A program made the position numbers and the translations under genes. Below, piece by piece: positions 51,852-60,096 of a stretch of DNA of 64,000 bases (within the stretch, counting starts at the first letter, position 1; each line of letters opens with the position of its first letter). The notes beneath the pieces were generated by a model. The model saw only the letters and a list, made by a program, of their open reading frames with translations, searched no databases and was not told where the DNA came from. Source of the DNA: Planctomycetota bacterium (GTDB taxonomy: Bacteria > Planctomycetota > Planctomycetia > Planctomycetales > Planctomycetaceae); NCBI GenBank assembly GCA_003388505.1, contig QQVO01000012.1, forward strand, positions 62,001 through 126,000, given 5' to 3'.

Positions 51852-53756
51852 CTAATGCGCCGGGATGCCTGTTCCCAGTCGGGCGGCCATCTGCCGCGCC
51901 GTCCGCGCCAAGCCCTGGGCGTCCAAACCGAGGTCGGCCAGGAGTTCTCCGCGTTCTCCGTGCTCGATGAACCGGTCCGGCAGGCCGAGTCGCTTAAGGC
52001 GGCCGGTGGGCCACCCGGCATCGTTGGCTGCTTCCAGCACTGCGGAGCCGAAACCGCCGCAGAGGGTACTTTCTTCGACGGTAATCACAAACCCCGTTTC
52101 GGCAAGGGCGCGGCCGAGGACTTCGGTGTCGAGCGGTCGGAGGAACCTGGCGTTGACGACGCCGACGTCGAGTCCGTCCAAGGCGAGCGATTCGGCGGCT
52201 TCCACGGCGGCTGGGAGCAGGGAGCCGAAGACAAGGAACGTCCCATCTTCTCCCCAGCGAAGGACTTCCGCTGATCCGAGCGAGATTTCTGCGGGTTCGC
52301 GGTCGATGCGTTCTGCGGTGCACTTCGGATAGCGCAACGAGACGGGCCCTGGGTGGGAGAGGGCGAACTTGAGCATGGCCTGCGCGTCGAAGGCATCGCC
52401 GGGGGCCATGACGACGATGTTGGGGAACGCCCGCATGTAGGTGTTGTCGAACGCCCCGTGATGAGTCGGCCCATCGGGTCCGGTCAGTCCGGCGCGGTCG
52501 AGACAGAAAGTGACGGGCAGATCCTGGAGGGCGACCTCTTGGAAGATCTGGTCGTAACTGCGTTGCAGGAAAGTGCTGTAGATATCGACGATCGGCCGCA
52601 TGCCGGCCTTGGCCATCCCGGCTGCGAACGCGACGGCGTGTCCTTCGCAGATTCCGGTGTCGAAGAAGCGGTCGGGGAAGTCGTTGCGAATTTTCTGGAG
52701 TTTGTTGCCTTCGCACATGGCGGCCGTGAGGACGCAGACGCGGGGGTCGTCCTGCATCGACTCGTAGATGGCTTCGCTGATCTCGTGGGTGAAGGCCCTC
52801 GATCCGGACTGGGCCAGGTATTCGACGCTGTCTCCGTTGCGGGAGAACGGCGGCGGCGTGTGGAATTTGACGGGGTTTTCCAGCGCCGGTTTGAAGCCGT
52901 GACCTTTTTCGGTGAAGACATGGAGCAGGACGGGGCCTTTTACGTCCTTGACCATCTCCAGATAGTTGCGGAGGGAGGCGAGGTCGTGGCCGTCGATCGG
53001 GCCGACGTAGCGGAAGCCGAGTTCTTCGAAGATCATTCCGCCGTGGAAGAAGGTCTTGAGCGCATCGCGGAACTGGACGAGGACCTTTTCGGCCGGTTCG
53101 CCGACGACCGGGAGATGATTGAGCAGCCAGGAGACATCCTTCTTGAGGCCGTTATAGAAGGGCGCCACGCGCGCGCGATCCAGGTATTTGGCGAGGCCTC
53201 CGACCCGGGGGCAGATGCCCATTTTGTTGTCGTTGAGGACGACGAGCAGGTTCTTGTTCAGTTCGGCGGCGTTGTTGAACGCCTCGAAGACGATGCCGGA
53301 GGGGAGCGCTCCGTCGCCGAGCACGGCGACCGCCTTGCGTTCGCCGGCGCCCCGCAGGTCGTCTCCGGTCTTGAGGCCGAGGACGGTTGAGACACTGGCC
53401 CCGGCGTGGCCGGTCATGAAGAGGTCATAGTCGCTTTCGTTGGGGTTGGGGTAGCCCATCAACCCGCCTTTGCGGCGGATTGTATCGAATTCGGGGAAGC
53501 GACCGGTGATCAGTTTGTGGGGGTAGATCTGGTGTCCGGTGTCCCAGATCAATCTGTCCTGGGAGAAGTCGAAGACGGAATGGAGGGCCAGGCAGAGTTC
53601 GACCACGCCGAGGTTGCTGGCGAAGTGGGCGGGCCGCTCGGCGACGACGGAGCAGAGCGCTTCGCGAATTTCCCGGGCAAGCCGGAGAAGTTGCTCATCG
53701 CTGAGCGTTTTCAGTTCGGCCGGTGAGCCGATCATGGGGAGTAGTTGGTAGTCCAT
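51852..53756 (-). CDS. dxs: 1-deoxy-D-xylulose-5-phosphate synthase, divergent
   Basis: 634 residues from ATG 53756, whose A is also the last base of the upstream stop (TGATG). Thiamine-diphosphate elements are present: DTGHQIYPHKLITGR, GDGALPSGIVFEAFNNAAEL with VVLNDNKMGI (GDG-N motif), and in the second half DTGICEGHAVAFAAGMAKAG with the catalytic Glu. Several normally constant stretches differ: GHAGASVS for GHSSTSIS and NDNKMGICPRVGG for NDNEMSISENVGG. It makes DXP from pyruvate and glyceraldehyde-3-phosphate for isoprenoids. Coupling to a prenyl diphosphate synthase supports the assignment. A second, more typical Dxs elsewhere would not be surprising. Confidence 0.88.
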   Translation of the reverse strand: MDYQLLPMIGSPAELKTLSDEQLLRLAREIREALCSVVAERPAHFASNLGVVELCLALHSVFDFSQDRLIWDTGHQIYPHKLITGRFPEFDTIRRKGGLMGYPNPNESDYDLFMTGHAGASVSTVLGLKTGDDLRGAGERKAVAVLGDGALPSGIVFEAFNNAAELNKNLLVVLNDNKMGICPRVGGLAKYLDRARVAPFYNGLKKDVSWLLNHLPVVGEPAEKVLVQFRDALKTFFHGGMIFEELGFRYVGPIDGHDLASLRNYLEMVKDVKGPVLLHVFTEKGHGFKPALENPVKFHTPPPFSRNGDSVEYLAQSGSRAFTHEISEAIYESMQDDPRVCVLTAAMCEGNKLQKIRNDFPDRFFDTGICEGHAVAFAAGMAKAGMRPIVDIYSTFLQRSYDQIFQEVALQDLPVTFCLDRAGLTGPDGPTHHGAFDNTYMRAFPNIVVMAPGDAFDAQAMLKFALSHPGPVSLRYPKCTAERIDREPAEISLGSAEVLRWGEDGTFLVFGSLLPAAVEAAESLALDGLDVGVVNARFLRPLDTEVLGRALAETGFVITVEESTLCGGFGSAVLEAANDAGWPTGRLKRLGLPDRFIEHGERGELLADLGLDAQGLARTARQMAARLGTGIPAH

Positions 53757-54664
53757 CAACGATCCCTCTCAATCACGTAACGGGCGAGCGCTTCCAGCGT
53801 CCGGCCTCTGGCGCCAAACGGTTGTAACTCGTGGCAGGCTGTGTTGACGAGACTCTTGGCTCGCTGCAGGCTCGCCTCTTCACCGAGGAGAGCCGGATAG
53901 GTCAATTTGCCGTGGTCTGCATCTTTCCCTACATTCTTACCCATTTTTGCGGCATTTCCACGGATATCCAGAAGATCATCCGCAATCTGGAAGGCCAAGC
54001 CAACCGCATCACCGTAATTGTGCAGTCTGCGTTGAGTCTCCGGCGGCGCTGCTGCGATCCTGGCCCCGAGAATCAGCGCAGCCGACAGAAGCCGACCGGT
54101 CTTCCGGCGGTGGATCGCTTCGAGTTGTGCGAGGGCGTTTTCTCTGCCGGTGGGGTCGGCGGATTCGGCCTGGAGATCGGCGATCTGGCCCGCGACCATT
54201 CCTTCGGCTCCGGCTGCGGCGGCGAGGTCTGCACAGCAGGCCGCGGCGAGTTCCGGAGGTTGAACGCGGCGGGCGATCACTTCGAACGCGAGCGTGAGGA
54301 GGGCGTCTCCTGCGAGGATTGCGGTGGCTTCGTCGAACTGGCGATGACAGGTGGGGCGGCCGCGACGGAGATCGTCGTCATCCATGGAGGGGAGGTCGTC
54401 GTGGATGAGGGAGTAGGTGTGCACCATCTCGATGGCGCACGCGGCCGGCATGGCGGCTTGCAGATCGCCTTCGCAGACTTCGCAGGCGAGGAGCACGAGG
54501 ATCGGCCGGAGGCGTTTGCCTCCGCTGAGGAGGCTGTAGGCCATCGCTTCCCGAAGCCGCGGGGGGCAGTCGAGCGAAAGGTCGAGGCAGGCGGACAGAT
54601 GGCCTTCGACCTGCGTCTGGAGTTCGGCCAGACGGTCGTTGAGTGAGATTGTGGGACTTGCCAT
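53756..54664 (-). CDS. ispA: Polyprenyl (farnesyl/geranylgeranyl) diphosphate synthase
   Basis: 302 residues from ATG 54664 (a TTG two codons earlier is possible). Both Asp-rich motifs are present: first IHDDLPSMDDDDLRRGRP with the DDxxxxD spacing of bacterial FPP synthases, second FQIADDLLDIRG. Also LLSGGKRLRP and RKTGRLLSAAL. It condenses isopentenyl diphosphate with allylic diphosphates to make C15-C20 prenyl chains. It is translationally coupled to dxs through a one-base stop/start overlap, so precursor and product enzymes are made together. Chain length cannot be fixed from sequence alone. Confidence 0.93.
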   Translation of the reverse strand: MASPTISLNDRLAELQTQVEGHLSACLDLSLDCPPRLREAMAYSLLSGGKRLRPILVLLACEVCEGDLQAAMPAACAIEMVHTYSLIHDDLPSMDDDDLRRGRPTCHRQFDEATAILAGDALLTLAFEVIARRVQPPELAAACCADLAAAAGAEGMVAGQIADLQAESADPTGRENALAQLEAIHRRKTGRLLSAALILGARIAAAPPETQRRLHNYGDAVGLAFQIADDLLDIRGNAAKMGKNVGKDADHGKLTYPALLGEEASLQRAKSLVNTACHELQPFGARGRTLEALARYVIERDR

Positions 54665-54694
54665 GAGCAATTGAATGACGCCGGATCGCCGCAG

Positions 54695-54787
54695 TGCCCT
54701 GTCAGGGCTTTATTTTCGGGTTGGCCGGACGGTGACCGGCCACGAAACCCTGCGGGATTCGTGGTCCCGGGCGAACCGCTCAACCTG
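54695..54787 (+). repeat. Family A palindromic repeat, copy 3
   Basis: Same order as the copy at 5454: GCCCTGTCAGGGC, then CACGAAACCCTGCGGGATTC with its GTG arm, then GCGAACCGC. The left linker reads TTTATTTTCGGGTTGGCCGG. It sits 31 bases upstream of the ispA start. Confidence 0.85.
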
Positions 54788-54940
54788 ACAATTCTCAATC
54801 GACAAACGTGCAGGACGAACGGCCAAAAAAAACGGATTTCGTATTGTAGGCGATGATCCGGATTCTCACAGCGAAGGGGGCGGGGTCAGCGGGATTCCGA
54901 ATGCTGGTATTCTGTGGCGCGGTTTCGCTGCTGAATGAGA

Positions 54941-54969
54941 GAAGCCCGCGAACGGACTTCGCGGGCTTC
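54941..54969. terminator. Strong 12-bp hairpin, possible bidirectional terminator
   Basis: GAAGCCCGCGAA-CGGAC-TTCGCGGGCTTC, a perfect 12-bp stem with a 5-base loop. The T-run (GTGGTTTTT) follows on the plus strand, while the gene that ends 29 bases away is on the minus strand, so its direction is unclear. Confidence 0.55.
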
Positions 54970-54997
54970 GTGGTTTTTCGGCGATGAGCGGCGGGGG

Positions 54998-57250
54998 TCA
55001 ATCCGCGAGGACGGTGACCCATCCGTCGTTGGCCTCAATGCTGTGGACGTTGAGGATGACCTGCTTGCCCTGCTGCTCGAGTTTCAGGTCGTTCCTGAAG
55101 GTGCGATCAGGAATCGACCGCTGGACCTTGCCGAGCATGATGCGCTGCCGGACGATGTTGCGGCGGACGCCTTCGCTGGGAACGACCCGGACGCTGCCGT
55201 TCCGCGCCATCACGATCTGTTCGCCTTCGACGCTGAGGCCGAGGGGGACGGTGATGACGTGCTCGGGGATATCGTCTTTCCCTTCGCGTTTCAGTCCGGT
55301 TTTGAGGGTGACGTTGATGATTCCTCCGTCAATCTGAAAGCGAATGGGGTCGGACTCGCTGAAGACGTAACTGGCGGATTCGTCGTCTTCTTCGTCCCCG
55401 GCTTCGGCGTCTTCGTCCTGAGCGGCGGTCTGATCGTCTTCCGGCTTTGAGAATTCGAAGTCCTTGCCGGTGAGGGTGCTGATTCGGTCTTCGATCACCG
55501 CCTTGAGTTCCTCATCGGTGAGGGTTTTTCCGGCGATGTCGAGACCGTCGACGCCGTTGTTGAGCAGGCTCTCGTGCAACTGCAAGACGAGTCCGCCGCG
55601 CGGCGGGGAGGGCATGTTGGCGGGAATCTGGGCGGCGAGTTCGTCCGGTTCGAGCAGGCGGGCGCGAATGGTCATGGATTGCTCGGTGCTGCTGGTCTTG
55701 AGCGCATCGGGATGCCAGCCCAGTTCGCGGAGGGGGCCGTACAATTCGGACTCGAGCTTCATTGAGGCGTTCCCGAACTGGTTGCTGACCTCGGTGTCGA
55801 CCTCTTCGCGGACGGTGGACTCCATGCGCTGGCGGGTGAGCGCAGTGGTCTGGGGACGCCGCTTTGCGACTTCCCTCTCAGCGATGGCGTCAGTAATCGG
55901 CCTGAGCAGAAAGAAGAATTTCGTTTGAACGTCGTAGGTATACGTGTTGGCGTTGGCGTAGACGTTGATACGGCCGAGGTTGAAATTCTTACCGTCGAAA
56001 TAGACCGGCTTGGTCGCGGAGAAGTTGCCGGTGCTTCCGCCGTACACCGTGGCCTGGCTCGTATTGGCGGTCGTGTTGGCGCGCACCGTCCCGTTGACGA
56101 GCACGTTGAACTGGGCGCGATCGTCGTTCGGTTTGAAGTCGACGGTGACATTCGTGGCGGTGCACGTGTTGCCGCAGACCCAGGCTTCCTGGACCGGTTC
56201 GTTGATGGTTCCGGCTTCCTGGCGGGAATCGTTGGCGAACCGCCGCATCAGTTCCTCATTGATGGCGATGCGGAGATTGAACCCGAAGTAGTGGGTCCGC
56301 ATGACGTCGGACACGAGGGCGCCGCCGTCGGCGGCCACTTCGCGCAGCTTGTTGTATGCGTTGCGGGCCGCGCGGGCCTGCGCGTCGCTGCCTTCGACTT
56401 CGTACGCTTCAACAGCGGCAATCAGTGCGGCGGCCTGTTCGCGGACGGCGGCGTTGTTTTCGGCGGTCGGCTCCCAGTTGGCGGCGTCGAGCACGCGGGA
56501 GAGGGCGTCGGCCAGATTCTGGAAGGAGTCGCGTCCCAGGAATTCGCGTTGAGCATCGTCCTCGAGCGTATCGCGGGAGACGATCTTGTTGTGGGCGGAG
56601 CTGATGGCCTCCATCGCTTCGGGGGAGAGATCCCGGCCGGCGGCGGCGCGTTTGAGTTCGCCGGCATTGACATAAGGGAGCCAGGCGGAACCGCGGGGCA
56701 CGCGGCGGAGGTCGCTTTCGAGCGATGCAACGGCGTCGCCCAGGGCCTGGAAGGCGTCGGCCGTGCGGGCGCTGCGGGCGGCCTCTACGTCGACCTCGAT
56801 GGTGTTCAGGACGGCTTCCGCCAGGTCGACGCGCCGGAGCAGTTTGTTGTAGAGGGAAGAGAGGGCTTGTGCGACGTCTGCGTTCCGGGAGTCGCGGCGG
56901 GCGGTGTCGAGATCGGAAAGACGAGTGCGGAGGTCGGCGATGGCTGCCCGCTGCGCCTCAACGTCGTCGGTCCGGCTGCTCTCGTAGAGCGCTTCAACGG
57001 CGGCGTGCATTTCGGTGGACCAGGCGGAGAGTTCGCTTTCTTCGAGCGCTTCCCAGTCGTCGTCGGTGAGTCCTTCGGGCACGTCCCTGGGAAGGATGCC
57101 GTTGAGTCCTGCGGCGGGCTGGTCGTCGTCGCTCAAGCCGGCTGAGGCGGCGACGAGCGTGAGAACGACGGAACCTGCCAGCAGACGATGGATGGCTCCC
57201 CTTCGCAGTCGGCCCGGGATGTTGCTGCGTGTCCTTGCCTGTTTTTGCAT
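54998..57250 (-). CDS. Large exported protein of unknown function
   Basis: 750 residues from ATG 57250, with AAGGAG 9 bases upstream. The N-terminus is long and basic, followed by a signal segment (LLAGSVVLTLVAASAGLS). Residues about 60-330 are helical with many Asp/Arg pairs and may form coiled coil (RIAADLRTRLSDLDTARRDS-like stretches). From 385 to 640 the pattern turns to strands (NVTVDFKPNDDRAQFNVLVN, KPVYFDGKNFNLGRINVYA). The end (FSKPEDDQTAAQDEDAEAGD) is acidic, followed by a last domain (IRFQIDGGIINVTLKTGLKR). I do not recognise the family. The protein is probably periplasmic or surface-exposed. It is a stand-alone gene on the minus strand. Confidence 0.75.
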   Translation of the reverse strand: MQKQARTRSNIPGRLRRGAIHRLLAGSVVLTLVAASAGLSDDDQPAAGLNGILPRDVPEGLTDDDWEALEESELSAWSTEMHAAVEALYESSRTDDVEAQRAAIADLRTRLSDLDTARRDSRNADVAQALSSLYNKLLRRVDLAEAVLNTIEVDVEAARSARTADAFQALGDAVASLESDLRRVPRGSAWLPYVNAGELKRAAAGRDLSPEAMEAISSAHNKIVSRDTLEDDAQREFLGRDSFQNLADALSRVLDAANWEPTAENNAAVREQAAALIAAVEAYEVEGSDAQARAARNAYNKLREVAADGGALVSDVMRTHYFGFNLRIAINEELMRRFANDSRQEAGTINEPVQEAWVCGNTCTATNVTVDFKPNDDRAQFNVLVNGTVRANTTANTSQATVYGGSTGNFSATKPVYFDGKNFNLGRINVYANANTYTYDVQTKFFFLLRPITDAIAEREVAKRRPQTTALTRQRMESTVREEVDTEVSNQFGNASMKLESELYGPLRELGWHPDALKTSSTEQSMTIRARLLEPDELAAQIPANMPSPPRGGLVLQLHESLLNNGVDGLDIAGKTLTDEELKAVIEDRISTLTGKDFEFSKPEDDQTAAQDEDAEAGDEEDDESASYVFSESDPIRFQIDGGIINVTLKTGLKREGKDDIPEHVITVPLGLSVEGEQIVMARNGSVRVVPSEGVRRNIVRQRIMLGKVQRSIPDRTFRNDLKLEQQGKQVILNVHSIEANDGWVTVLAD

Positions 57251-57661
57251 TGTGTTCGCTCCTTGTTGACCGCCCGCGACTGGGGATGGGGGACGGGGTG
57301 TTTTGCACATGCCGGTCTGTTCTGAATGTATCGACCGGGATTGGATGGGGGACGCTGTCTCGAAGGGGGAGTGAAGATCGAAGCTCCGTCTCCCGCAACA
57401 AACTCCCTGCATGACCTGCGCGACCCGCACACCCCTTCTTTCCCCGACAGTCTAGTTGGACGCAATGCCCGGTTCAAACGAGTATCCGGGCTTGCGCAGA
57501 TGCCGGGGTGATTGTGAAGATTCGGGTTGTTCGGATCGGGAGGGAATTGCCGGGGGGCGCTGCGAAGGGGGCAGATTGTGAGACTGGCGGGTTTTGCGGA
57601 GGATTGCCTACGATCGCCCGCTCGATGCAAATCCCCCGCCCTTCAACTGCCTGGCTCCCAG
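57251..57661. other. Divergent intergenic region
   Basis: 411 bases between divergent genes. No repeat family member, hairpin with T-run or RNA gene was found. Promoters for both sides should be here but I cannot place them. Confidence 0.4.
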
Positions 57662-59326
57662 ATGACGACGCTGAAGATATCCGGGGGGACGATCTTTGAT
57701 CCGGCGAACGGAGTGGACGGCGACGTGCGGGACGTGTGGATCGAGGAGGGGCGGATCGTCGCTCCGCCGGGCGACCCGCATCAGAGGGCGGACAAGACTG
57801 TGGATGCGACCGGGATGGTCGTGATGCCGGGCGGCGTGGACATGCACTGCCACATCGCGGGGCCCAAGGTCAACGCGGCGCGAAAGATGCGGCCCGAGGA
57901 GAAGCGAACGTCCCCCCCGGTGCGGCGCACGCCGCATACACGGTCGGGCACGACGGGGAGCGTGCCGAGTACGTTTGCGACCGGCTATCTGTACGCAGGT
58001 CTGGGCTACACGACCGCGTTTGACGCCGCCGTGCCGCCGCTGGCGGCGCGGCACGTTCTCGAGGAACTGCACGATACGCCCATCATCGACAAGGGCTTTT
58101 ACGTCCTGATGGGAAACAACCACTACATCATGCAGCAGGTGCGGGCCGGCGAGCCGGAACGACTGAAGGCGTACGTTGCGTGGTTGCTCAACGCCACATG
58201 CGGATACGCCGTCAAGCTGGTGAATCCCGGAGGCGTGGAAGTGTGGAAGTCAACCGGCGGGGACGCCCGTTCGATTGACGACCCGGTCGAGCATTTCGGC
58301 GTCTCGCCGCGGCAGATCGTCCGGGATGTGGCGCAGGCGGTGGACCGATTGGGGTTGCCGCATGCGGTGCATATCCATTGCAACAATCTCGGACTGCCGG
58401 GGAACTGGCAGACCACGCTGGAAACGATGCGAGCGCTGGAGGGGCATCGGGGACATCTGACGCACATTCAGTTTCACAGCTACGGCGGCGACCCGGACGA
58501 TCAGGCGACGTTTCATTCGAAGGTTGTAGAACTGGTGGACTACGTTAATTCGCACGAGAACCTGACGGTCGACGTCGGCCAGGTGATGTTCGGCGAGACG
58601 ACATCGATGACGGGCGACAGTCCGCTGGGGTATTACCTGCACAAGGTGTTCGGACGGAAGTGGTTCAGCGCGGACACGGAGATGGAGGCGGGGTGCGGGA
58701 TCGTGCCGGTCGAATACCGGGACAAGTCGCTGGTCCATTCGCTGCAGTGGGCGATCGGACTGGAGTGGTACCTGCTTGCGACGGACCCGTGGCGGATTGC
58801 GATGAGCACGGATCATCCGAACGGCGGGTCGTTTCTGGCGTATCCCGAGATCATCGCGCTGCTGATGGATCGCGGCCGGCGGCGGGACGTTGTGCAGCGA
58901 TTGCCGGCGGCCGTTCGCGACCGCTGCACTCTGGCGGATCTTGACCGCGAGTATTCGATGCAGGAGATCGCGATCGTCACGCGGGCAGCGCCGGCGCGGA
59001 TGCTGGGCCTGACGCGAAAAGGCCATCTCGGGCCGGGCGCCGACGCCGACATCACGGTTTATCAGCCGGACGACGACATCCAGCGGATGTTCGAACTGCC
59101 GCGGTACGTGATTCACGGCGGTCGGATCGTGGTGGATGACGGCGAGATCCGTTCATCGGAAGAGGGCAAGCTGTTTCACGTCGCACCGGGATATGACGAG
59201 GCGTGCGTGCCGGACATCCGGGAGTGGTTCGAGAGGAACTACAGCATTCAGTTCCGGAACTATCCGGTGGAGGCGGGGTATCTACACGAGCATGAGGTGG
59301 TGGCGGGTCGGGACGCCGGTTGCTGA
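57662..59326 (+). CDS. fhcA: Formylmethanofuran dehydrogenase / formyltransferase-hydrolase subunit A
   Basis: 554 residues from ATG 57662. It is an amidohydrolase-superfamily protein of the FmdA/FwdA/FhcA group: VVMPGGVDMHCHIAGPKVNA (His62 and His64), the likely carboxylated Lys185 in GYAVKLVNPGG, HIHCNNLG, HIQFHSYGG and MSTDHPNGGS with the late Asp. In methylotrophs and planctomycetes the FhcABCD complex hydrolyses formyl-methanofuran to formate in H4MPT-dependent C1 oxidation. No fhcB, fhcC or fhcD gene is next to it, which fits the scattered C1 genes reported for some planctomycetes. The upstream in-frame extension overlaps spacer sequence only. Confidence 0.92.
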   Translation: MTTLKISGGTIFDPANGVDGDVRDVWIEEGRIVAPPGDPHQRADKTVDATGMVVMPGGVDMHCHIAGPKVNAARKMRPEEKRTSPPVRRTPHTRSGTTGSVPSTFATGYLYAGLGYTTAFDAAVPPLAARHVLEELHDTPIIDKGFYVLMGNNHYIMQQVRAGEPERLKAYVAWLLNATCGYAVKLVNPGGVEVWKSTGGDARSIDDPVEHFGVSPRQIVRDVAQAVDRLGLPHAVHIHCNNLGLPGNWQTTLETMRALEGHRGHLTHIQFHSYGGDPDDQATFHSKVVELVDYVNSHENLTVDVGQVMFGETTSMTGDSPLGYYLHKVFGRKWFSADTEMEAGCGIVPVEYRDKSLVHSLQWAIGLEWYLLATDPWRIAMSTDHPNGGSFLAYPEIIALLMDRGRRRDVVQRLPAAVRDRCTLADLDREYSMQEIAIVTRAAPARMLGLTRKGHLGPGADADITVYQPDDDIQRMFELPRYVIHGGRIVVDDGEIRSSEEGKLFHVAPGYDEACVPDIREWFERNYSIQFRNYPVEAGYLHEHEVVAGRDAGC

Positions 59327-59356
59327 GGACAGCGCTTCACCTCGCGTCGGGCGGAG

Positions 59357-59602
59357 CTATTCGTCGGGAAGTTCATCTCCGGGTTGCGGCGGCCGCGATT
59401 TCACTTTTTGCAACACCTTTTCGTATTCCTTCCGGCTCCCTCGCTGCCCGCGCTCTTCGAGATACTCGGCGGTCAGCAACGCGGCCAGTTTCTCAGCCGT
59501 CGCCGAGGCGATGAACTGATTGATCGAGATTCCTTCCTGCTTCGCCAGTTCCCGAACCTTCTTGTGCACCGAGTCGGGCAATCTGAGACTCAATGTGCTC
59601 AT
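59357..59602 (-). CDS. Ribbon-helix-helix antitoxin
   Basis: 81 residues from ATG 59602, overlapping the PIN gene stop by 4 bases (ATGA). The N-terminus STLSLRLPDSVHKKVRELAK, then QEGISINQFIASATAEKLAA, is a classic ribbon-helix-helix DNA-binding domain of the CopG/HicB-C kind. The charged C-terminal tail (YEKVLQKVKSRPPQPGDELP) would block the toxin. It is the second gene of the pair, an order less common than antitoxin first. It should repress the promoter upstream of the PIN gene. Confidence 0.85.
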   Translation of the reverse strand: MSTLSLRLPDSVHKKVRELAKQEGISINQFIASATAEKLAALLTAEYLEERGQRGSRKEYEKVLQKVKSRPPQPGDELPDE

Positions 59603-60030
59603 TTCACGTCTCCGATGATCTTGAGAAAGTCCCTTGGCGTGACGGGCGCGATTCCGAATCGGTCGAGTCCCCGGAAGTCACGAACGTTAAAGGTGATGAC
59701 GAATTCTGAATCCGACTCCACGGCCAGCTCCAGCACCAAATCGTCATCCGGATCGCTGAGACACGGCCGCCACAGGAGAAAAATCTCTCGACGGCACCCG
59801 ACTGCACAAACGTAGTCCAAGAATGCCCGGATGTCGGCTCGCGTCAATCCCAAGGCTCGCGACTGCCGCGTCAGGACTTCCTCGTACTCCAACACGAGCG
59901 GGACCGAGAGATTGATCTGAAACCGCGACGTCTCTCCGATCAGTTGCAGCACTCGATGCGACGCCCCGTGCCGCGACCTGAGCCCGGCCACGACGACATT
60001 CGTATCGAGGACGACCTGACGGACACGCAT
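59599..60030 (-). CDS. PIN-domain ribonuclease toxin
   Basis: 143 residues from ATG 60030. PIN-domain acidic residues are visible: Asp9 in VVLDTNVVVAGL, Glu in LVLEYEEVL, Asp in LSDPDDDLVLELAVE and a late Asp in ITFNVRDFRGLDRFG. It matches the 'putative toxin-antitoxin system toxin component, PIN family' group. Such nucleases cut tRNA or mRNA. It precedes the ribbon-helix-helix antitoxin with a 4-base overlap. A 20-bp near-perfect palindrome sits directly before the start codon. Confidence 0.88.
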   Translation of the reverse strand: MRVRQVVLDTNVVVAGLRSRHGASHRVLQLIGETSRFQINLSVPLVLEYEEVLTRQSRALGLTRADIRAFLDYVCAVGCRREIFLLWRPCLSDPDDDLVLELAVESDSEFVITFNVRDFRGLDRFGIAPVTPRDFLKIIGDVK

Positions 60031-60032
60031 CG

Positions 60033-60064
60033 TGGTATTGTATACGATACCATGCGATTGTCGA
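60033..60064 (-). promoter_or_regulatory. Promoter and operator palindrome of the PIN/RHH module
   Basis: GGTATTGTATACGATACC (60034-60051), extended by T and A on either side, is palindromic apart from one pair. On the minus strand it contains TACAAT (60042-60037), 16 bp after TCGACA (60064-60059). The -10 box is followed by ACCACG and then the ATG at 60030, leaving 6 bases, so the transcript should be leaderless. The palindrome overlaps the -10 box, as expected for an autorepressor site. Confidence 0.65.
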
Positions 60065-60096
60065 TCCAGGATGCGAAAAGAAGATCGTCCCTCCCC

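Larger units (their letters stand above)
54665..54997. other. Intergenic region with repeat and hairpin
   Basis: 333 bases holding family A copy 3 (54695-54787), an A-rich stretch near 54826 and the hairpin at 54941-54969. No gene recognised. Confidence 0.55.
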
